Positions 1 through 8,882 of a stretch of 64,000 bases of DNA are shown here, piece by piece. Numbering within the stretch: position 1 is the first letter of the stretch; each line of letters opens with the position of its first letter. The notes beneath the pieces are model-generated. The model saw only the letters and a list, made by a program, of their open reading frames with translations. It made no database searches and was not told the origin of the DNA. The DNA is from Micromonospora sp. NBC_01813 (GTDB lineage Bacteria; Actinomycetota; Actinomycetes; Mycobacteriales; Micromonosporaceae). The stretch is from NCBI RefSeq assembly GCF_035917335.1, contig NZ_CP109067.1, positions 64,501-128,500 on the forward strand, written 5' to 3'. Made by a program: the position numbers and the translations under genes.

Positions 1-1224
1 GCCCGCGCCCTGCAGTCGGTGGCCGCGGACGCCGTACGGCATCTCAACCTGTTGCTCCTGCTCCGCCTGCTCTGCGAGTTGACCGCCACCACCCTGGTCG
101 CGCTGGTCGCCGTCGACACCTTCGGTGCCGGCTGGACGGCCGCGCTGGTGACCGCCGGTGCGATGACGGTGGTGAGCTTCGTGGTGGTCGGCGTCGGCCC
201 ACGGACGGTCGGACGGCAACACGCCTTCGTGGTGGCCCGGGCGACCGCGCCGCTGGTCCGTGGCCTCGGCCGGGCGTTGAACCCGTTGGCGTCCCTGCTG
301 ATTCTGATCGGCAACGCGGTCACTCCAGGCAAGGGCTTCCGGGAAGGCCCGTTCGCCACCCAGATCGAGCTCCGTGAGCTCGTCGACCTGGCCGAGCAGC
401 GTGGCGTGGTCGAGCACGGCGAGCGGCAGATGATCCATTCGGTCTTCGCGCTCGGTGACACCATCGCCCGGGAGGTGATGGTGCCGCGAACCGAGATGGT
501 GTGGATCGAGCGCCACAAGACGTCACGCCAGGCCCTGGCGCTGTTCATGCGGTCGGGTTTCTCCCGGATTCCGGTGATCGGCGAGAACGTCGACGACGTG
601 GTCGGGATCATCTACCTCAAGGACGTCGTCCGCCTCGCGCAGGCGGCGGGGTCGGGGGACGACGACACGCCCGTGGCCGACGTGATGCGTCCGGCGACCT
701 TCGTGCCGGAGTCGAAGCCGGTGGACGACCTGCTCTCCGAGATGCAGGCCGCCCGTACCCACCTGGTGGTGGTCGTCGACGAGTACGGCGGCACCGGTGG
801 TCTGGTCACCATCGAGGACATCCTCGAGGAGATCGTCGGCGAGATCACCGACGAGTACGATGTCGAACGGCCACCGGTCGAGCGGCTCGACGACGGCCGG
901 GTACGGGTGACCGCCCGGCTGCCGGTCGAGGACCTCGGCGAGCTGTTCGACGTCGAGGTGTCCGACGACGAGGTGGAAACGGTCGGCGGGCTGATGGCAC
1001 ACATGCTCGGGCGGGTCCCGATCCCGGGCGCGGAGGTCACCGTCGCCGGTCTGCAACTGATCGCCGAAGGCACCACCGGCCGGCGAAACCGGGTGGACAC
1101 CGTCCTGGTGGCTCCGGTCGGCGTCCGGCCGGCGGAGCCGACCGGCCACGGCCACTCCGACCGGGAGGACCACCGGTCCGCCGGAAACGACCCATCGAAG
1201 GAAAGGCAGCACGCCGATGCCTGA
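1..1224 (+). CDS. CNNM/CorC-HlyC family CBS-domain membrane protein, 5' partial
   Basis: The frame is already open at base 1, so the true start lies upstream; an internal GTG at 19 is not taken as the start. What remains (about 407 codons) shows hydrophobic CNNM membrane segments, then a cytoplasmic CBS pair ([12 protein letters not shown] at about residues 155-167; [16 protein letters not shown] near 260), then a C-terminal CorC_HlyC domain. Members of this family are linked to magnesium or cobalt efflux or homeostasis; the old name hemolysin is misleading. It overlaps the next gene by 8 bp. In Mycobacterium the orthologous place (Rv2366c) also precedes a deaminase-like gene and era. The substrate is not shown by the sequence. 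Confidence 0.88.
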   Translation, partial: ARALQSVAADAVRHLNLLLLLRLLCELTATTLVALVAVDTFGAGWTAALVTAGAMTVVSFVVVGVGPRTVGRQHAFVVARATAPLVRGLGRALNPLASLLILIGNAVTPGKGFREGPFATQIELRELVDLAEQRGVVEHGERQMIHSVFALGDTIAREVMVPRTEMVWIERHKTSRQALALFMRSGFSRIPVIGENVDDVVGIIYLKDVVRLAQAAGSGDDDTPVADVMRPATFVPESKPVDDLLSEMQAARTHLVVVVDEYGGTGGLVTIEDILEEIVGEITDEYDVERPPVERLDDGRVRVTARLPVEDLGELFDVEVSDDEVETVGGLMAHMLGRVPIPGAEVTVAGLQLIAEGTTGRRNRVDTVLVAPVGVRPAEPTGHGHSDREDHRSAGNDPSKERQHADA

Positions 1225-1594
1225 GTCGCCGACCGCTTCCGCCGGGGCGGATGCCACGGCACCGCTCAGCGCCGAGGACGCCAAGTTGGTGGTGCTCGCG
1301 CGAGGAGCGCGGGCCCGGATCAGCGCGGTCGAGGGTGCCGCCGTACGGGACCAGGATGGCCGGACCTACGCGGGTGCGAACGTCACGCTGCCGTCGCTGA
1401 CCTTGACCGCGCTGCAGTTGGCGGTGGCGTCGGCGGTCGCGTCCGGCGCGACCCGGCTGGAGGCGGCTGCCGTGGTCACCGAGGCATCCACCCTGGACGG
1501 TGCCGGTCACGCGGTGGTGCGTGACCTGGCGGTCGACGCACCGGTGCACGTCGCCGCCCCGGACGGGACACTGCTGGGCACGGTGCGCCAGTGA
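1217..1594 (+). CDS. degenerate cytidine deaminase-like protein, probably not catalytic
   Basis: A 125-residue protein with the length and fold pattern of a small cytidine deaminase, but the zinc site is gone. Where active enzymes carry C-A-E after the Gx(V/I)N segment, this one reads [10 protein letters not shown] (about residues 60-70), and the PCxxC loop is replaced by [10 protein letters not shown] (about 91-100). No zinc ligand or catalytic Glu is left, so nucleoside deamination is unlikely. It starts inside the preceding gene (ATG at 1217, GAAAGG 11-16 bp upstream) and its stop overlaps the GTG of era, so it is translationally coupled to both. Mycobacterial Rv2365c occupies the same place. 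A structural or regulatory role is possible but not shown. Confidence 0.85.
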   Translation: MPESPTASAGADATAPLSAEDAKLVVLARGARARISAVEGAAVRDQDGRTYAGANVTLPSLTLTALQLAVASAVASGATRLEAAAVVTEASTLDGAGHAVVRDLAVDAPVHVAAPDGTLLGTVRQ

Positions 1595-2526
1595 GCTCCC
1601 GTAGGTCGTCGCCGTCGCACGGGTTGATGCCCGTCGACGGCACCCAGCCGGGGTTCCGGGCCGGCTTCGCCTGCTTCGTCGGGCGGCCCAACGCCGGCAA
1701 GTCCACCCTGACGAACGCGATCATCGGTCAGAAGATCGCGATCACCTCCAGCAAGCCGCAGACCACCCGGCACGTGATCCGGGGCGTGCTGCACCGCCCG
1801 CAGTCGCAGGTCGTGCTGGTCGACACGCCGGGGCTGCACCGCCCCCGGACGTTACTCGGCGAGCGCCTCAACGACCTGGTGCGGCAGACCTGGAGCGAGG
1901 TCGACGTGATCGGCCTCTGTATTCCCGCCGACGAGGCGATCGGCCGTGGTGACCGGTTCATCACGGGCGAGATCGCCGAGCTCAAGGCGACCGTACTGGC
2001 CGTGGTGACCAAGACCGACCTGGTCGACCGGGGCCGACTGGCCGAGCAGTTGCTGGCGGTCAGCGAGTTGGGCGACTTCACGGAGGTGGTGCCGGTCAGC
2101 GCGGCCACCGGCCACCAGGTGGAGACGCTGGTCGACGTGATCGCCAAGTACCTGCCGGAATCGCCCCGGCTCTACCCGGACGACATGCTCACCGACGAGC
2201 CCGAGCAGGTGCTGATCGGTGAGCTGATCCGCGAGGCCGCCCTGGAAGGGGTCCGCGACGAGCTGCCGCACTCGATCGCGGTGATCGTCGAGGAGATGGT
2301 CCAGGAGGACTCGCTGATCCGGATCTACGCCGACGTCTACGTCGAACGGTCGAGTCAGAAGGCGATCGTCATCGGTGCCGGCGGTAGCCGGCTGCGCGAC
2401 GTCGGCACCCGGTCCCGGCGGGAGATCGAGCAGCTGCTCGACAGCCGGGTCTACCTGGATCTGCACGTGCGGGTGGCCAAGGACTGGCAGCGCGACCCCC
2501 GGCAACTGCGCAAACTCGGATTCTGA
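1591..2526 (+). CDS. era: GTPase Era, 30S ribosome assembly factor
   Basis: Era binds 16S rRNA near its 3' end and checks 30S maturation. The 311-residue protein has the G1 loop GRPNAGKST (residues 31-39), the TT of G2 in PQTTRHV, G3 DTPG near residue 78, G4 TKTD, and a C-terminal KH domain with the VIGAGGSRLRDVGTRSRREI segment. The GTG start overlaps the stop of the deaminase-like gene (GTGA). An in-frame ATG at 1627 would give a product 12 residues shorter that still keeps the whole G domain; I keep GTG because of the coupling. The length is normal for the family, and the gene sits in the conserved actinobacterial corC/era/recO/uppS block. Confidence 0.96.
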   Translation: MSSRRSSPSHGLMPVDGTQPGFRAGFACFVGRPNAGKSTLTNAIIGQKIAITSSKPQTTRHVIRGVLHRPQSQVVLVDTPGLHRPRTLLGERLNDLVRQTWSEVDVIGLCIPADEAIGRGDRFITGEIAELKATVLAVVTKTDLVDRGRLAEQLLAVSELGDFTEVVPVSAATGHQVETLVDVIAKYLPESPRLYPDDMLTDEPEQVLIGELIREAALEGVRDELPHSIAVIVEEMVQEDSLIRIYADVYVERSSQKAIVIGAGGSRLRDVGTRSRREIEQLLDSRVYLDLHVRVAKDWQRDPRQLRKLGF

Positions 2527-2591
2527 GACACCAGAGCCGGGCGCGGGCGCGCAGCCGACGACGCGCGGAGCTGCTGCCCGGCGCCGTGACG

Positions 2592-3374
2592 TCACCGTTG
2601 AGCGACGGTGATGCTTCCGCTGCCGGTTTCGGCGTCGATCAGGTGTTCGCCGTCGGCGTCGTGCGGTAGCTGCACGTCGGCGTGGCCGGAACCGGTCCGG
2701 GTCTGCACCTGGTAGCTGCCGGACGGGACGGTGATGTGGACCGAGCCGCTGCCAGCCTGTGCCTGGACCGGACCTGCGGTGTCCAGCGACAGTGTCACGC
2801 TGCCCGATCCGGCCGTCGCCAGGACGCCCTGGCCGCCCAACTCGCGGCCCTCGACGGAGCCGGAACCGGCGGTCAGCGTGACCGGCCCGGCAGCCCTGGC
2901 CACCGTGATGCCGCCGGAACCGGTCTCCGCGGTCACCGCGCCGTCGGCGCCGTCGACGGTGACGCCGCCGGAACCCACCTTCATCGACACCGACGCCACG
3001 TCGAACAGCGCCACCTGGCCGGAGCCGTTCTCCCCGCGTACCGACACCCCCGGTGGGGCATCGATGTCGTACGACACGCTGCACCGCCACCCGCAGTCGA
3101 TCTCCAACTCCAGCACCGTGCCGACGACCCGGTAGGTGGTGCCGGGCTCGTCGCGTTGGTAACGCACCGTCCGCCGGATCTCGACGGTCTCCGCCGGCCG
3201 GGTACGTACCAGCAGATCACCGCTGCCGGGCGAGACGATGCTGATCTCGGTGATCGGGGCGGTCTCGGTGTGCCGGAAGTCGAGCCGGCGTTCACCGATC
3301 GGGCCGCAGCCGGCAGCACCGGCGAGTAGTGCCGCCGCGGCGAGCAGCGCGACAGCCGTACGGGGGAGTGCCAT
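2592..3374 (-). CDS. lipoprotein with DUF4097-like beta-solenoid domain
   Basis: A 260-residue protein beginning MALPRTAVALL with a clear lipobox (LLAGAAGC, cysteine near residue 22), so it is predicted to be exported and lipid-anchored. The mature part is a series of short strands marked by repeated GSG motifs (GSGQVAL, GSGGVTV, GSGGITV, GSGSVEG, GSGSVTL, GSGSVHI, GSGHADV, GSGSITV), which is typical of DUF4097/adhesin-like beta-helix proteins. An upstream ATG/GTG region would add 12 residues (start 3410), but the signal peptide favours 3374. It converges with era and stands alone on its strand. Function unknown; a surface scaffold role is only a guess. Confidence 0.8.
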   Translation of the reverse strand: MALPRTAVALLAAAALLAGAAGCGPIGERRLDFRHTETAPITEISIVSPGSGDLLVRTRPAETVEIRRTVRYQRDEPGTTYRVVGTVLELEIDCGWRCSVSYDIDAPPGVSVRGENGSGQVALFDVASVSMKVGSGGVTVDGADGAVTAETGSGGITVARAAGPVTLTAGSGSVEGRELGGQGVLATAGSGSVTLSLDTAGPVQAQAGSGSVHITVPSGSYQVQTRTGSGHADVQLPHDADGEHLIDAETGSGSITVAQR

Positions 3375-3551
3375 GTGTCCGACGCTACGGGCGTCGGCCG
3401 GACCGCACATCCGGTGCCTTCACCGAGCGGTCCCCGATCACGACCCTGAGATCGAGTCAGGGTCGCCGGGTGGCGGCGGGGTCGGGGCGCCGGGTCGGAG
3501 TGTCGCCGGGTCGCCGTACCGCCGGGTCGGGGTACGCGGGACAATGGCCCG

Positions 3552-4325
3552 ATGCCCGGATACCGCCGCCAGCTCTACCGCGACGACGCGGTGGTGCTGC
3601 GGGTGCAGAAGCTGGGCGAGTCCGACCGGATCATCACCCTGCTGACCCGTCGACACGGCCGGATGCGGGCGGTTGCCCGCGGCGTACGCCGGACCACCTC
3701 GCGCTTCGGTGCCCGGCTGGAGCCGTTCGGCCACGTCGATCTGCAGCTCGCCGGCAACCCGGACGGCCCGGGTAGTTCCCTGCACACGGTCAGCCAGGTC
3801 GAAGGGCTGCACCTGTACGGCAAGCGGTTCCTCACCGACTACCCGCGCTACACGGCGGCCAGCGCGATCGCCGAAACCGCCGAGCGGCTCACCCCGATGG
3901 AGCGGGAACCGTCGTTGCAGCTCTTTCAGCTCACCCTCGGTGCGCTGCGCGCGCTGGCCGACGGGGAGCACGCCAGCACGCTGGTGCTCGACGCCTACCT
4001 GCTGCGCGGTATGGCGTTCGCCGGCTGGGCCCCGGCGCTGACCGACTGCGCGGTGTGCGGCACCCGGGGCCGGCACCGGGCGTTCTCCGTACCGGCCGGG
4101 GGTTGTGTCTGCCCGGACTGCCGACCGCCCGGCGCGGCCCATCCGGCGCCGGCCACCATCGATCTGATGGCCGCCCTGGCCGGCGGCGACTGGCGGGTCG
4201 CGGACGGCTCGGAGCCGGCCGCCCGCCGGGAGTGCAGCGGACTCGTGGCGGCGCACCTGCAGTGGCACCTGGAGCGCGCGCTACGCTCGCTGCCGCTGGT
4301 CGACCGCCGTTCCCCAGGAGACTGA
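3552..4325 (+). CDS. recO: DNA repair protein RecO
   Basis: RecO loads RecA on gaps together with RecR and anneals SSB-covered single strands. The 257-residue protein has the N-terminal OB fold ([19 protein letters not shown]) and a central helical domain with a four-cysteine zinc cluster (DCAVCG ... CVCPDC, about residues 163-195), as in many RecO proteins. The stop overlaps the ATG of the isoprenyl transferase gene (ATGA), so both are coupled. The recO-uppS pair is conserved in actinobacteria, where it equals Rv2362c-Rv2361c of M. tuberculosis. Confidence 0.95.
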   Translation: MPGYRRQLYRDDAVVLRVQKLGESDRIITLLTRRHGRMRAVARGVRRTTSRFGARLEPFGHVDLQLAGNPDGPGSSLHTVSQVEGLHLYGKRFLTDYPRYTAASAIAETAERLTPMEREPSLQLFQLTLGALRALADGEHASTLVLDAYLLRGMAFAGWAPALTDCAVCGTRGRHRAFSVPAGGCVCPDCRPPGAAHPAPATIDLMAALAGGDWRVADGSEPAARRECSGLVAAHLQWHLERALRSLPLVDRRSPGD

Positions 4326-5134
4326 TGATGACCAAGGGCAGGGGCCTGCGCCCGCCGGTGGCACCAACGCCGCACCCGTCCGGTGCCCGTCCGCCGACGT
4401 TGCCCAAGCAGGTGCTGCCCCGGCACGTGGCGATCGTCATGGACGGCAACGGCCGCTGGGCCAAGGACCGCGGGCTGCCCCGGACCAAGGGTCACGAGCA
4501 GGGTGAGTACTCGCTTTTCGACACCATCGAGGGCGCGATCGAGCTGGGCATCCCCTATCTGACGGCCTACGCGTTCTCCACCGAGAACTGGCGGCGTTCA
4601 CCGGAGGAGGTCCGGTTCCTGATGGGTTTCAACCGTGACGTCATCCGTCGCCGCCGCGACCAGCTCGTCGACCTCGGGGTACGGGTGGTGTGGTCCGGCC
4701 GGGCCGGCCGGCTCTGGAAGAGCGTGATCTCCGAACTGCAGACCGCGGAGGAGATGTCGCGGCACAACAGCACGCTCACCCTGCAGTTCTGCGTCAACTA
4801 CGGCGGGCAGGCCGAGATCGCCGACGCGGCGGCGGCGATCGCCCGGGAGGTGGCGGCCGGCAAGGTGGATCCGGACCGGATCAACGAGAAGATGCTCGCC
4901 CGGTACCTCTACCATCCCGAGGTGCCGGAGGTGGACCTGTTCCTGCGGCCCTCCGGCGAGCAGCGGACGTCGAACTTCATGCTCTGGCAGTCGGCCTACG
5001 CGGAGCTGGTCTTCCTGGACACGCTCTGGCCCGACTTCGACCGGCGGCACCTGTGGTACGCCTGCGAGCTGTACGCCCAGCGGGACCGTCGCTTCGGCGG
5101 CGCGCTGCCCAACCCGGTCGCCCCGCAGACCTGA
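4325..5134 (+). CDS. uppS: isoprenyl transferase (cis-prenyl diphosphate synthase)
   Basis: Extends an allylic diphosphate with cis isoprene units to make the polyprenyl diphosphate carrier for cell-wall polymers; in actinobacteria this gene makes the long product (decaprenyl in mycobacteria). Signature segments are all present: [14 protein letters not shown] (catalytic Asp near residue 40), [14 protein letters not shown], and [15 protein letters not shown] near the C terminus followed by YAELVF. Two ATGs follow each other (4325 and 4328); the first overlaps the recO stop. The N-terminal 30 residues are proline-rich and variable. Product chain length cannot be read from the sequence alone. 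Confidence 0.95.
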   Translation: MMTKGRGLRPPVAPTPHPSGARPPTLPKQVLPRHVAIVMDGNGRWAKDRGLPRTKGHEQGEYSLFDTIEGAIELGIPYLTAYAFSTENWRRSPEEVRFLMGFNRDVIRRRRDQLVDLGVRVVWSGRAGRLWKSVISELQTAEEMSRHNSTLTLQFCVNYGGQAEIADAAAAIAREVAAGKVDPDRINEKMLARYLYHPEVPEVDLFLRPSGEQRTSNFMLWQSAYAELVFLDTLWPDFDRRHLWYACELYAQRDRRFGGALPNPVAPQT

Positions 5135-5478
5135 CCGGTCCCGGTCCGAACCGAGGGCTGCCGGACGTCGGCGGATCAAATCGGGTGCGTACGGCGAGCC
5201 CGGTTAATCGGGTGCGTGGGGGGGGAGCCCGGGCGTTAGCCTGGCTGTCATGCGCTGACGCCGTTTCTCTCCGGTGCCGCGACCTCCGCAGGGGGGTCGC
5301 CGTCGATCCGTGCCGTGCGCCGCTGCGCGCCGGCCGGTATCCGCACCGCGGGCGTCGTCGCACACCGCCGGACTGTCGCGCAGCAACGGATCCCGTCGAT
5401 ACGCGGCCGGCGCCCGCCTCCACAGCTCACCCGCCACCGCCACGGCTTTCGTGGTGGTCCGCCGTAGGAGGATTCCGG
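5135..5478 (+). other. intergenic stretch with a 12-bp direct repeat and a possible promoter
   Basis: No convincing gene lies here. The 12-mer AATCGGGTGCGT occurs at 5179-5190 and 5206-5217, and both copies are followed by a GAGCCCGG block, so a unit of about 27 bp seems duplicated. A TAGCCT hexamer at 5236-5241, typical of actinomycete -10 elements, follows the repeats and could drive the small gene at 5479. The rest is GC-rich without clear structure. Confidence 0.4.
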
Positions 5479-5721
5479 ATGACCGAACGACCAGGACAAG
5501 ATCCGAAGGAAGTTGACTTCACCGTCCCAGACCTCGCCGCCGCCGATTTCACGCTGCCCGAGGTCGAGTTGGCCGAGGTCGAGTTGCCCGCCGACGTGCA
5601 GCGCCCGGCCAAGCCGGCGCCGAGCACTGGCCCGCAGCCGGGCGGGTCCCGGCGGGCCGGGGCGGCCGGCCGCGACCAACGGGCCGGCAAGGACCGCAAC
5701 TACCAGTTCCGGCGTAGCTGA
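5479..5721 (+). CDS. small acidic-then-basic hypothetical protein
   Basis: An 80-residue protein behind a strong ribosome site (TAGGAGG, 5465-5471). The N-terminal half is acidic and repetitive: VDFTVPDLAAADFTLP then EVELAEVELPADV, i.e. alternating hydrophobic and acidic residues in about three similar segments. The C-terminal half is rich in Pro, Gly, Arg and Lys and is probably disordered. No signal peptide, membrane segment or cysteine. I recognise no family. Coding is supported by the ribosome site and by the absence of rare codons; the function is unknown. Confidence 0.6.
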   Translation: MTERPGQDPKEVDFTVPDLAAADFTLPEVELAEVELPADVQRPAKPAPSTGPQPGGSRRAGAAGRDQRAGKDRNYQFRRS

Positions 5722-5790
5722 GCACCACCATCGTGGCCGGGGTGCCCGCCGCGACGGCAGGCACCCCGGCCAACGACGTGCGTTGGGGCC

Positions 5791-5829
5791 CGACCGCCGA
5801 CCGCCGACCGCCGACCGCCGACCGCCGAC
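5791..5829 (+). repeat. 7-bp tandem repeat, about 5.6 copies
   Basis: The unit CGACCGC is repeated perfectly five times (5791-5825) and ends with a partial CGAC. It lies in the 146-bp gap between two small genes, 39 bp before the next start codon. A 7-bp unit shifts frame, so it is not part of a conserved coding repeat. It may vary in copy number between strains. Confidence 0.9.
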
Positions 5830-5867
5830 AGGCGCTGCGCAAGGTCGGTCCGTGCACCGGAGGGACA

Positions 5868-6593
5868 ATGTCGGTCATGTTCGCAGATCTGTCCGGGGAC
5901 CATCGCTGGGTGTTCGACCTCGTCGCCGACGCCGACTCGGTGCGAGCGAAGGCATTGGCGCGGCATGTGGAGCTGAAGTCGGAATCATCGCGGGCGATGG
6001 ATTGGTATAACCAGCTCTGGCACGAGTCCCAACCCTTCGCTGAGGTGCCCCCCGCCTATCAAGCCGAGATGGATCAAGCTCTGGCCGCCATGGCCTGGTT
6101 CAATGACCAGACCGTGTTCGGACCTGTCGGTCGCTTCTTGAAGTACGTGCCGGTCGATCCACTGATGCATCTGCTGTACACGCCGTTCGGGTTGCTGTAC
6201 CTGCGCTGGGAGGCGCGGTATCCGGCGCAGTGGAGCGCGCCAGACGGGACAACGTGGTCACACCAGTGGGGTTGCAAGGAATTGGTGCTCGGTCGGTTCG
6301 CGGGCGGGGGTGTGCCGCCGGAGTACCGGGAGCAGATGGCCGAGTTGATCCTCGCCGCGGTGCAGCGACCTTACCGATGCAAGGACTGGATGTACGCCCT
6401 GTCGGTGCGGCACGTCTGGGATGCGCGGTTCGCGTCGGCGATCGACCGGCTCAGCCAGGCCGATGACCTGCTCGTCGCGCTGCGGGCGCAGTTCCTTCGA
6501 CACGTGGCCGTCAACGATGAGTTGCGGATTAAGCGCGTAACCTGGCACCGCTGGCTGGCGTCGCAGGGCCGTCCGAGTCTGCGGGGGTCGTAG
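5868..6593 (+). CDS. hypothetical protein, lower GC than its neighbours
   Basis: A 241-residue protein starting at ATG 5868 with CCGGAGGGA just upstream. It is soluble, aromatic-rich (several Trp and Tyr: WYNQLWHES, YLRWEARYP, CKDWMYALSVRH) and has no motif I can name. The DNA is visibly poorer in GC than the flanking genes and uses codons that are rare here (ATT, TAT, TCA, CAA), which suggests recent arrival. It stands alone between the tandem repeat and the ABC importer. I do not recognise the family. Confidence 0.7.
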   Translation: MSVMFADLSGDHRWVFDLVADADSVRAKALARHVELKSESSRAMDWYNQLWHESQPFAEVPPAYQAEMDQALAAMAWFNDQTVFGPVGRFLKYVPVDPLMHLLYTPFGLLYLRWEARYPAQWSAPDGTTWSHQWGCKELVLGRFAGGGVPPEYREQMAELILAAVQRPYRCKDWMYALSVRHVWDARFASAIDRLSQADDLLVALRAQFLRHVAVNDELRIKRVTWHRWLASQGRPSLRGS

Positions 6594-6705
6594 CTGGCGC
6601 GTCGCGGCAGGGTGAGCGGCCGGCGACGCGGCGGCGGCGTTGGGCGTCGTCGAGGTGAACAGTGACTCACGGCCTTCCGGATCTGCCGATCTTGCTGCTA
6701 GCTTT

Positions 6706-6722
6706 TTGCCATAACTTGGCAA
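6706..6722. promoter_or_regulatory. operator-like palindrome upstream of the FecCD-type importer
   Basis: TTGCCA-TAACT-TGGCAA, a perfect 6-bp inverted repeat with a 5-bp spacer in an AT-rich island (6700-6730) 33 bp before the chosen permease start. The position suits a repressor site for the permease-SBP-ATPase-methyltransferase operon. It does not resemble the DtxR/IdeR iron box. The regulator is unknown. Confidence 0.5.
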
Positions 6723-6754
6723 GAGCAACAGCTCGGCGGATCGGGGGTGGTGTG

Positions 6755-7843
6755 ATGGCGGCGGCCACCCTGCTGGCAGGTCGAAGCGATCTGCTCGGCC
6801 TCTCCGCGCAGCGGCGCCGGACCGCGATCTGGTTGCTGGCGCTGACCGTCGGGCTGATCGTGACCGGGTTGGTGGCGGTCGGCTCCGGCGCGATCGGGAT
6901 CGCGCCGACGACCGTGGCCCGAATCATCGGCCACCACCTCGTCGGGGTGCCCGCCGAGGTCAGCTGGACGCTTCCCGAGCAGGCCATCGTCTGGCAGGTC
7001 CGACTGCCCCGGGTGCTGCTCGGCATGCTCGTCGGCGCCGGACTCGCCGTGTGCGGGGTGGCGTTGCAGGCCATGGTCCGCAACGTGCTGGCCGACCCGT
7101 ACCTGCTCGGGATCAACTCCGGCGCCTCCAGCGGCGCGGCCGCGGCCATCCTGTTCGGCGCTGGTGCCGGCTTCGGTCAGTACGCCCTGTCCACCAGCGC
7201 CTTCCTCGGCGCGCTCGCGGCGTCGCTGCTGGTCTTCCTGATCGCGCGCAGCGGCGGTCGGGTCACCTCGATCAGACTGCTGTTGTCCGGCGTCGCGGTC
7301 GGCTACGCGCTCTACGCCACCACCAGCTTCCTGATCTTCGCCTCCGGCTCCGCCGAAGGCGCCCGATCGGTGATGTTCTGGCTGCTCGGCTCGCTCGGAC
7401 TGGCCCGCTGGAACGCCCTGCTGGCGGTCGCCGCGGTGGTGCTGATCGGCATGATCGGCTACCTGACGATCGTCGGTCGGCGCCTCGACGTACTGGCCAT
7501 CGGCGACGAGACCGCGCAGACCCTCGGCGTGTCACCCGACCGGTTCCGGCTGCGGCTCCTGGTGATCGTCTCGCTCAGCGTCGGTGTGCTGGTCTCCGCG
7601 GCCGGCAGCATCGGGTTCGTCGGGCTGGTCGTGCCGCACCTGGCCCGACGGATCGTCGGCGCACCGCACGTACGGGTGGTGCCGGTGGCCGCCCTGCTCG
7701 GGGCGATCCTGCTGGTCTGGGCCGACGTGGTCGCCCGGGTCCTGTTGGCGCCGCAGGAGATCCCGATCGGGATCATCACGTCGCTGCTCGGTGCGCCGTT
7801 CCTGCTGGTCCTGATCCGCCGCCTGCACTCCAACTCCGCTTGA
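6755..7843 (+). CDS. FecCD-family ABC importer permease
   Basis: A 362-residue membrane protein of the BtuC/FecCD family with about ten membrane helices; recognisable segments are PRVLLGMLVGAGLAVCGVALQ, NPLADPY-like NVLADPYLLGINSGAS, and the cytoplasmic coupling region GFVGLVVPHLARRIVG. It imports a chelate (siderophore, corrinoid or similar) with the binding protein and ATPase that follow. ATG 6755 is preferred because the palindrome at 6706-6722 lies just before it; a GTG at 6662 would put the palindrome inside the gene. The binding protein follows after 43 bp. Confidence 0.88.
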   Translation: MAAATLLAGRSDLLGLSAQRRRTAIWLLALTVGLIVTGLVAVGSGAIGIAPTTVARIIGHHLVGVPAEVSWTLPEQAIVWQVRLPRVLLGMLVGAGLAVCGVALQAMVRNVLADPYLLGINSGASSGAAAAILFGAGAGFGQYALSTSAFLGALAASLLVFLIARSGGRVTSIRLLLSGVAVGYALYATTSFLIFASGSAEGARSVMFWLLGSLGLARWNALLAVAAVVLIGMIGYLTIVGRRLDVLAIGDETAQTLGVSPDRFRLRLLVIVSLSVGVLVSAAGSIGFVGLVVPHLARRIVGAPHVRVVPVAALLGAILLVWADVVARVLLAPQEIPIGIITSLLGAPFLLVLIRRLHSNSA

Positions 7844-7886
7844 CCACCAGATCCGCCCGACTCGCCCGATCCGCCAGGGAGCAACG

Positions 7887-8882
7887 ATGAAGCCATTCCG
7901 TACCGCCATCACCGTGGCGGTGTCCGCCGCCGTGCTGCTCGCCGCCGGCTGCGGCGGCGGTGGCACCGACGACGGGTCGGCCGCGCCGGCGGGGCAGGGC
8001 TACCCACTGACCGTCACCAACTGCGGTACCCAGGTGACGTTCGACGCCGCGCCGGAGCGGGTCGTGCTGCTCAAGAGCGCGGCCGTGCCGTATCTGCACG
8101 CGCTCGGCGTGATGGACCGGGTCACCGCCCGGGCCGGGCAGTACCCGCAGGAGTACTACGACGCCGCGACGCTGGCCGAGCTGGACGCGATCCCGTTGTT
8201 GACCGACCAGACCGACACCAGCGGTCACCTGCAGATCTCCAAGGAAGTGGTGATCGGTCAGGAACCGGATCTGGTGCTCGGGGAGGTGGACAACCTGTCC
8301 CGGGACACGTTGTCGGCGGTCGACATCCCGCTGCTGGAGGAGCCGGCCATGTGCCCGGACAGCACCACGGTGCCGAGCTTCGACGACATCTACGCCCAGA
8401 TGCAGACCTACGGCGAGGTGTTCGACCGCCGGGCCGAGGCGCAGACCGCGGTCGCGGCGCTCAAAGACCGGATGGCCCAGGTGCAGGACCAGATCGGCAC
8501 CTCGTCGGGTCGTACCGCCGCGGTGCTCTACCCGACAATCGGCGGTGGCACCACGTACGCGTACGGCACGGCCAGCATGGCGCACCCGCAGCTGACAGCG
8601 GCCGGTTTCGACAACGTCTTCGCCGATGTACCGGAGCGGGTCTTCGAGGTCACCGTCGAGGAGCTGCTCGGCCGCGACCCCGATGTGCTGATCCTGCTCT
8701 ACGGCGACGGTGACCCGGCCGCCGTCGAGCAGGGACTGACCGGCCTCGCCGGCGCGGAGAACCTCACCGCCGTACGCAACGGCGACGTGCTGACCCAGCT
8801 GTTCAACTTCACCGAGCCGCCGACGCCGTTGTCGATCGACGGCCTGGAGCGGATCGTCCAGCGGTTCGAGTCGGTTCCGTGA
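7887..8882 (+). CDS. ABC importer substrate-binding lipoprotein (FecB/BtuF fold)
   Basis: A 331-residue cluster-A binding protein. The signal peptide ends in a lipobox (LLAAGC, Cys near residue 23), so it is anchored outside the membrane. The mature protein begins YPLTVTNCGTQVTFDAAPER and continues with VVLLKSAAVPYLHALGV, as in metal-chelate binding proteins. Features such as GHLQISKEVVIGQEPDLVLG recall, from memory, the proposed F420-0 importer family (TIGR03868), but I could not test this. Cys in VTNCG and in EPAMCP could form a disulfide. The stop overlaps the GTG of the ATPase gene. Confidence 0.87.
   Translation: MKPFRTAITVAVSAAVLLAAGCGGGGTDDGSAAPAGQGYPLTVTNCGTQVTFDAAPERVVLLKSAAVPYLHALGVMDRVTARAGQYPQEYYDAATLAELDAIPLLTDQTDTSGHLQISKEVVIGQEPDLVLGEVDNLSRDTLSAVDIPLLEEPAMCPDSTTVPSFDDIYAQMQTYGEVFDRRAEAQTAVAALKDRMAQVQDQIGTSSGRTAAVLYPTIGGGTTYAYGTASMAHPQLTAAGFDNVFADVPERVFEVTVEELLGRDPDVLILLYGDGDPAAVEQGLTGLAGAENLTAVRNGDVLTQLFNFTEPPTPLSIDGLERIVQRFESVP

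Noticed and set aside
1217-1594. Active cytidine deaminase (cdd)
   Set aside because: Neither the C-A-E nor the PCxxC motif is present, so the symbol is not used.
4690-5721. Long gene running through the end of uppS
   Set aside because: It is a second-frame reading of uppS; only its last 80 codons, with their own ribosome site, are accepted.
5791-5829. Short CRISPR or origin iterons
   Set aside because: The unit is only 7 bp with no spacer; no cas or replication initiator gene is near.
6662-6754. Longer start (GTG 6662) for the FecCD permease
   Set aside because: It would place the palindrome at 6706-6722 inside the coding part and adds a non-conserved lead.
6594-6754. Cobalamin riboswitch before the chelate importer
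   Set aside because: No B12-box or long structured leader; only 160 bp with one short palindrome.
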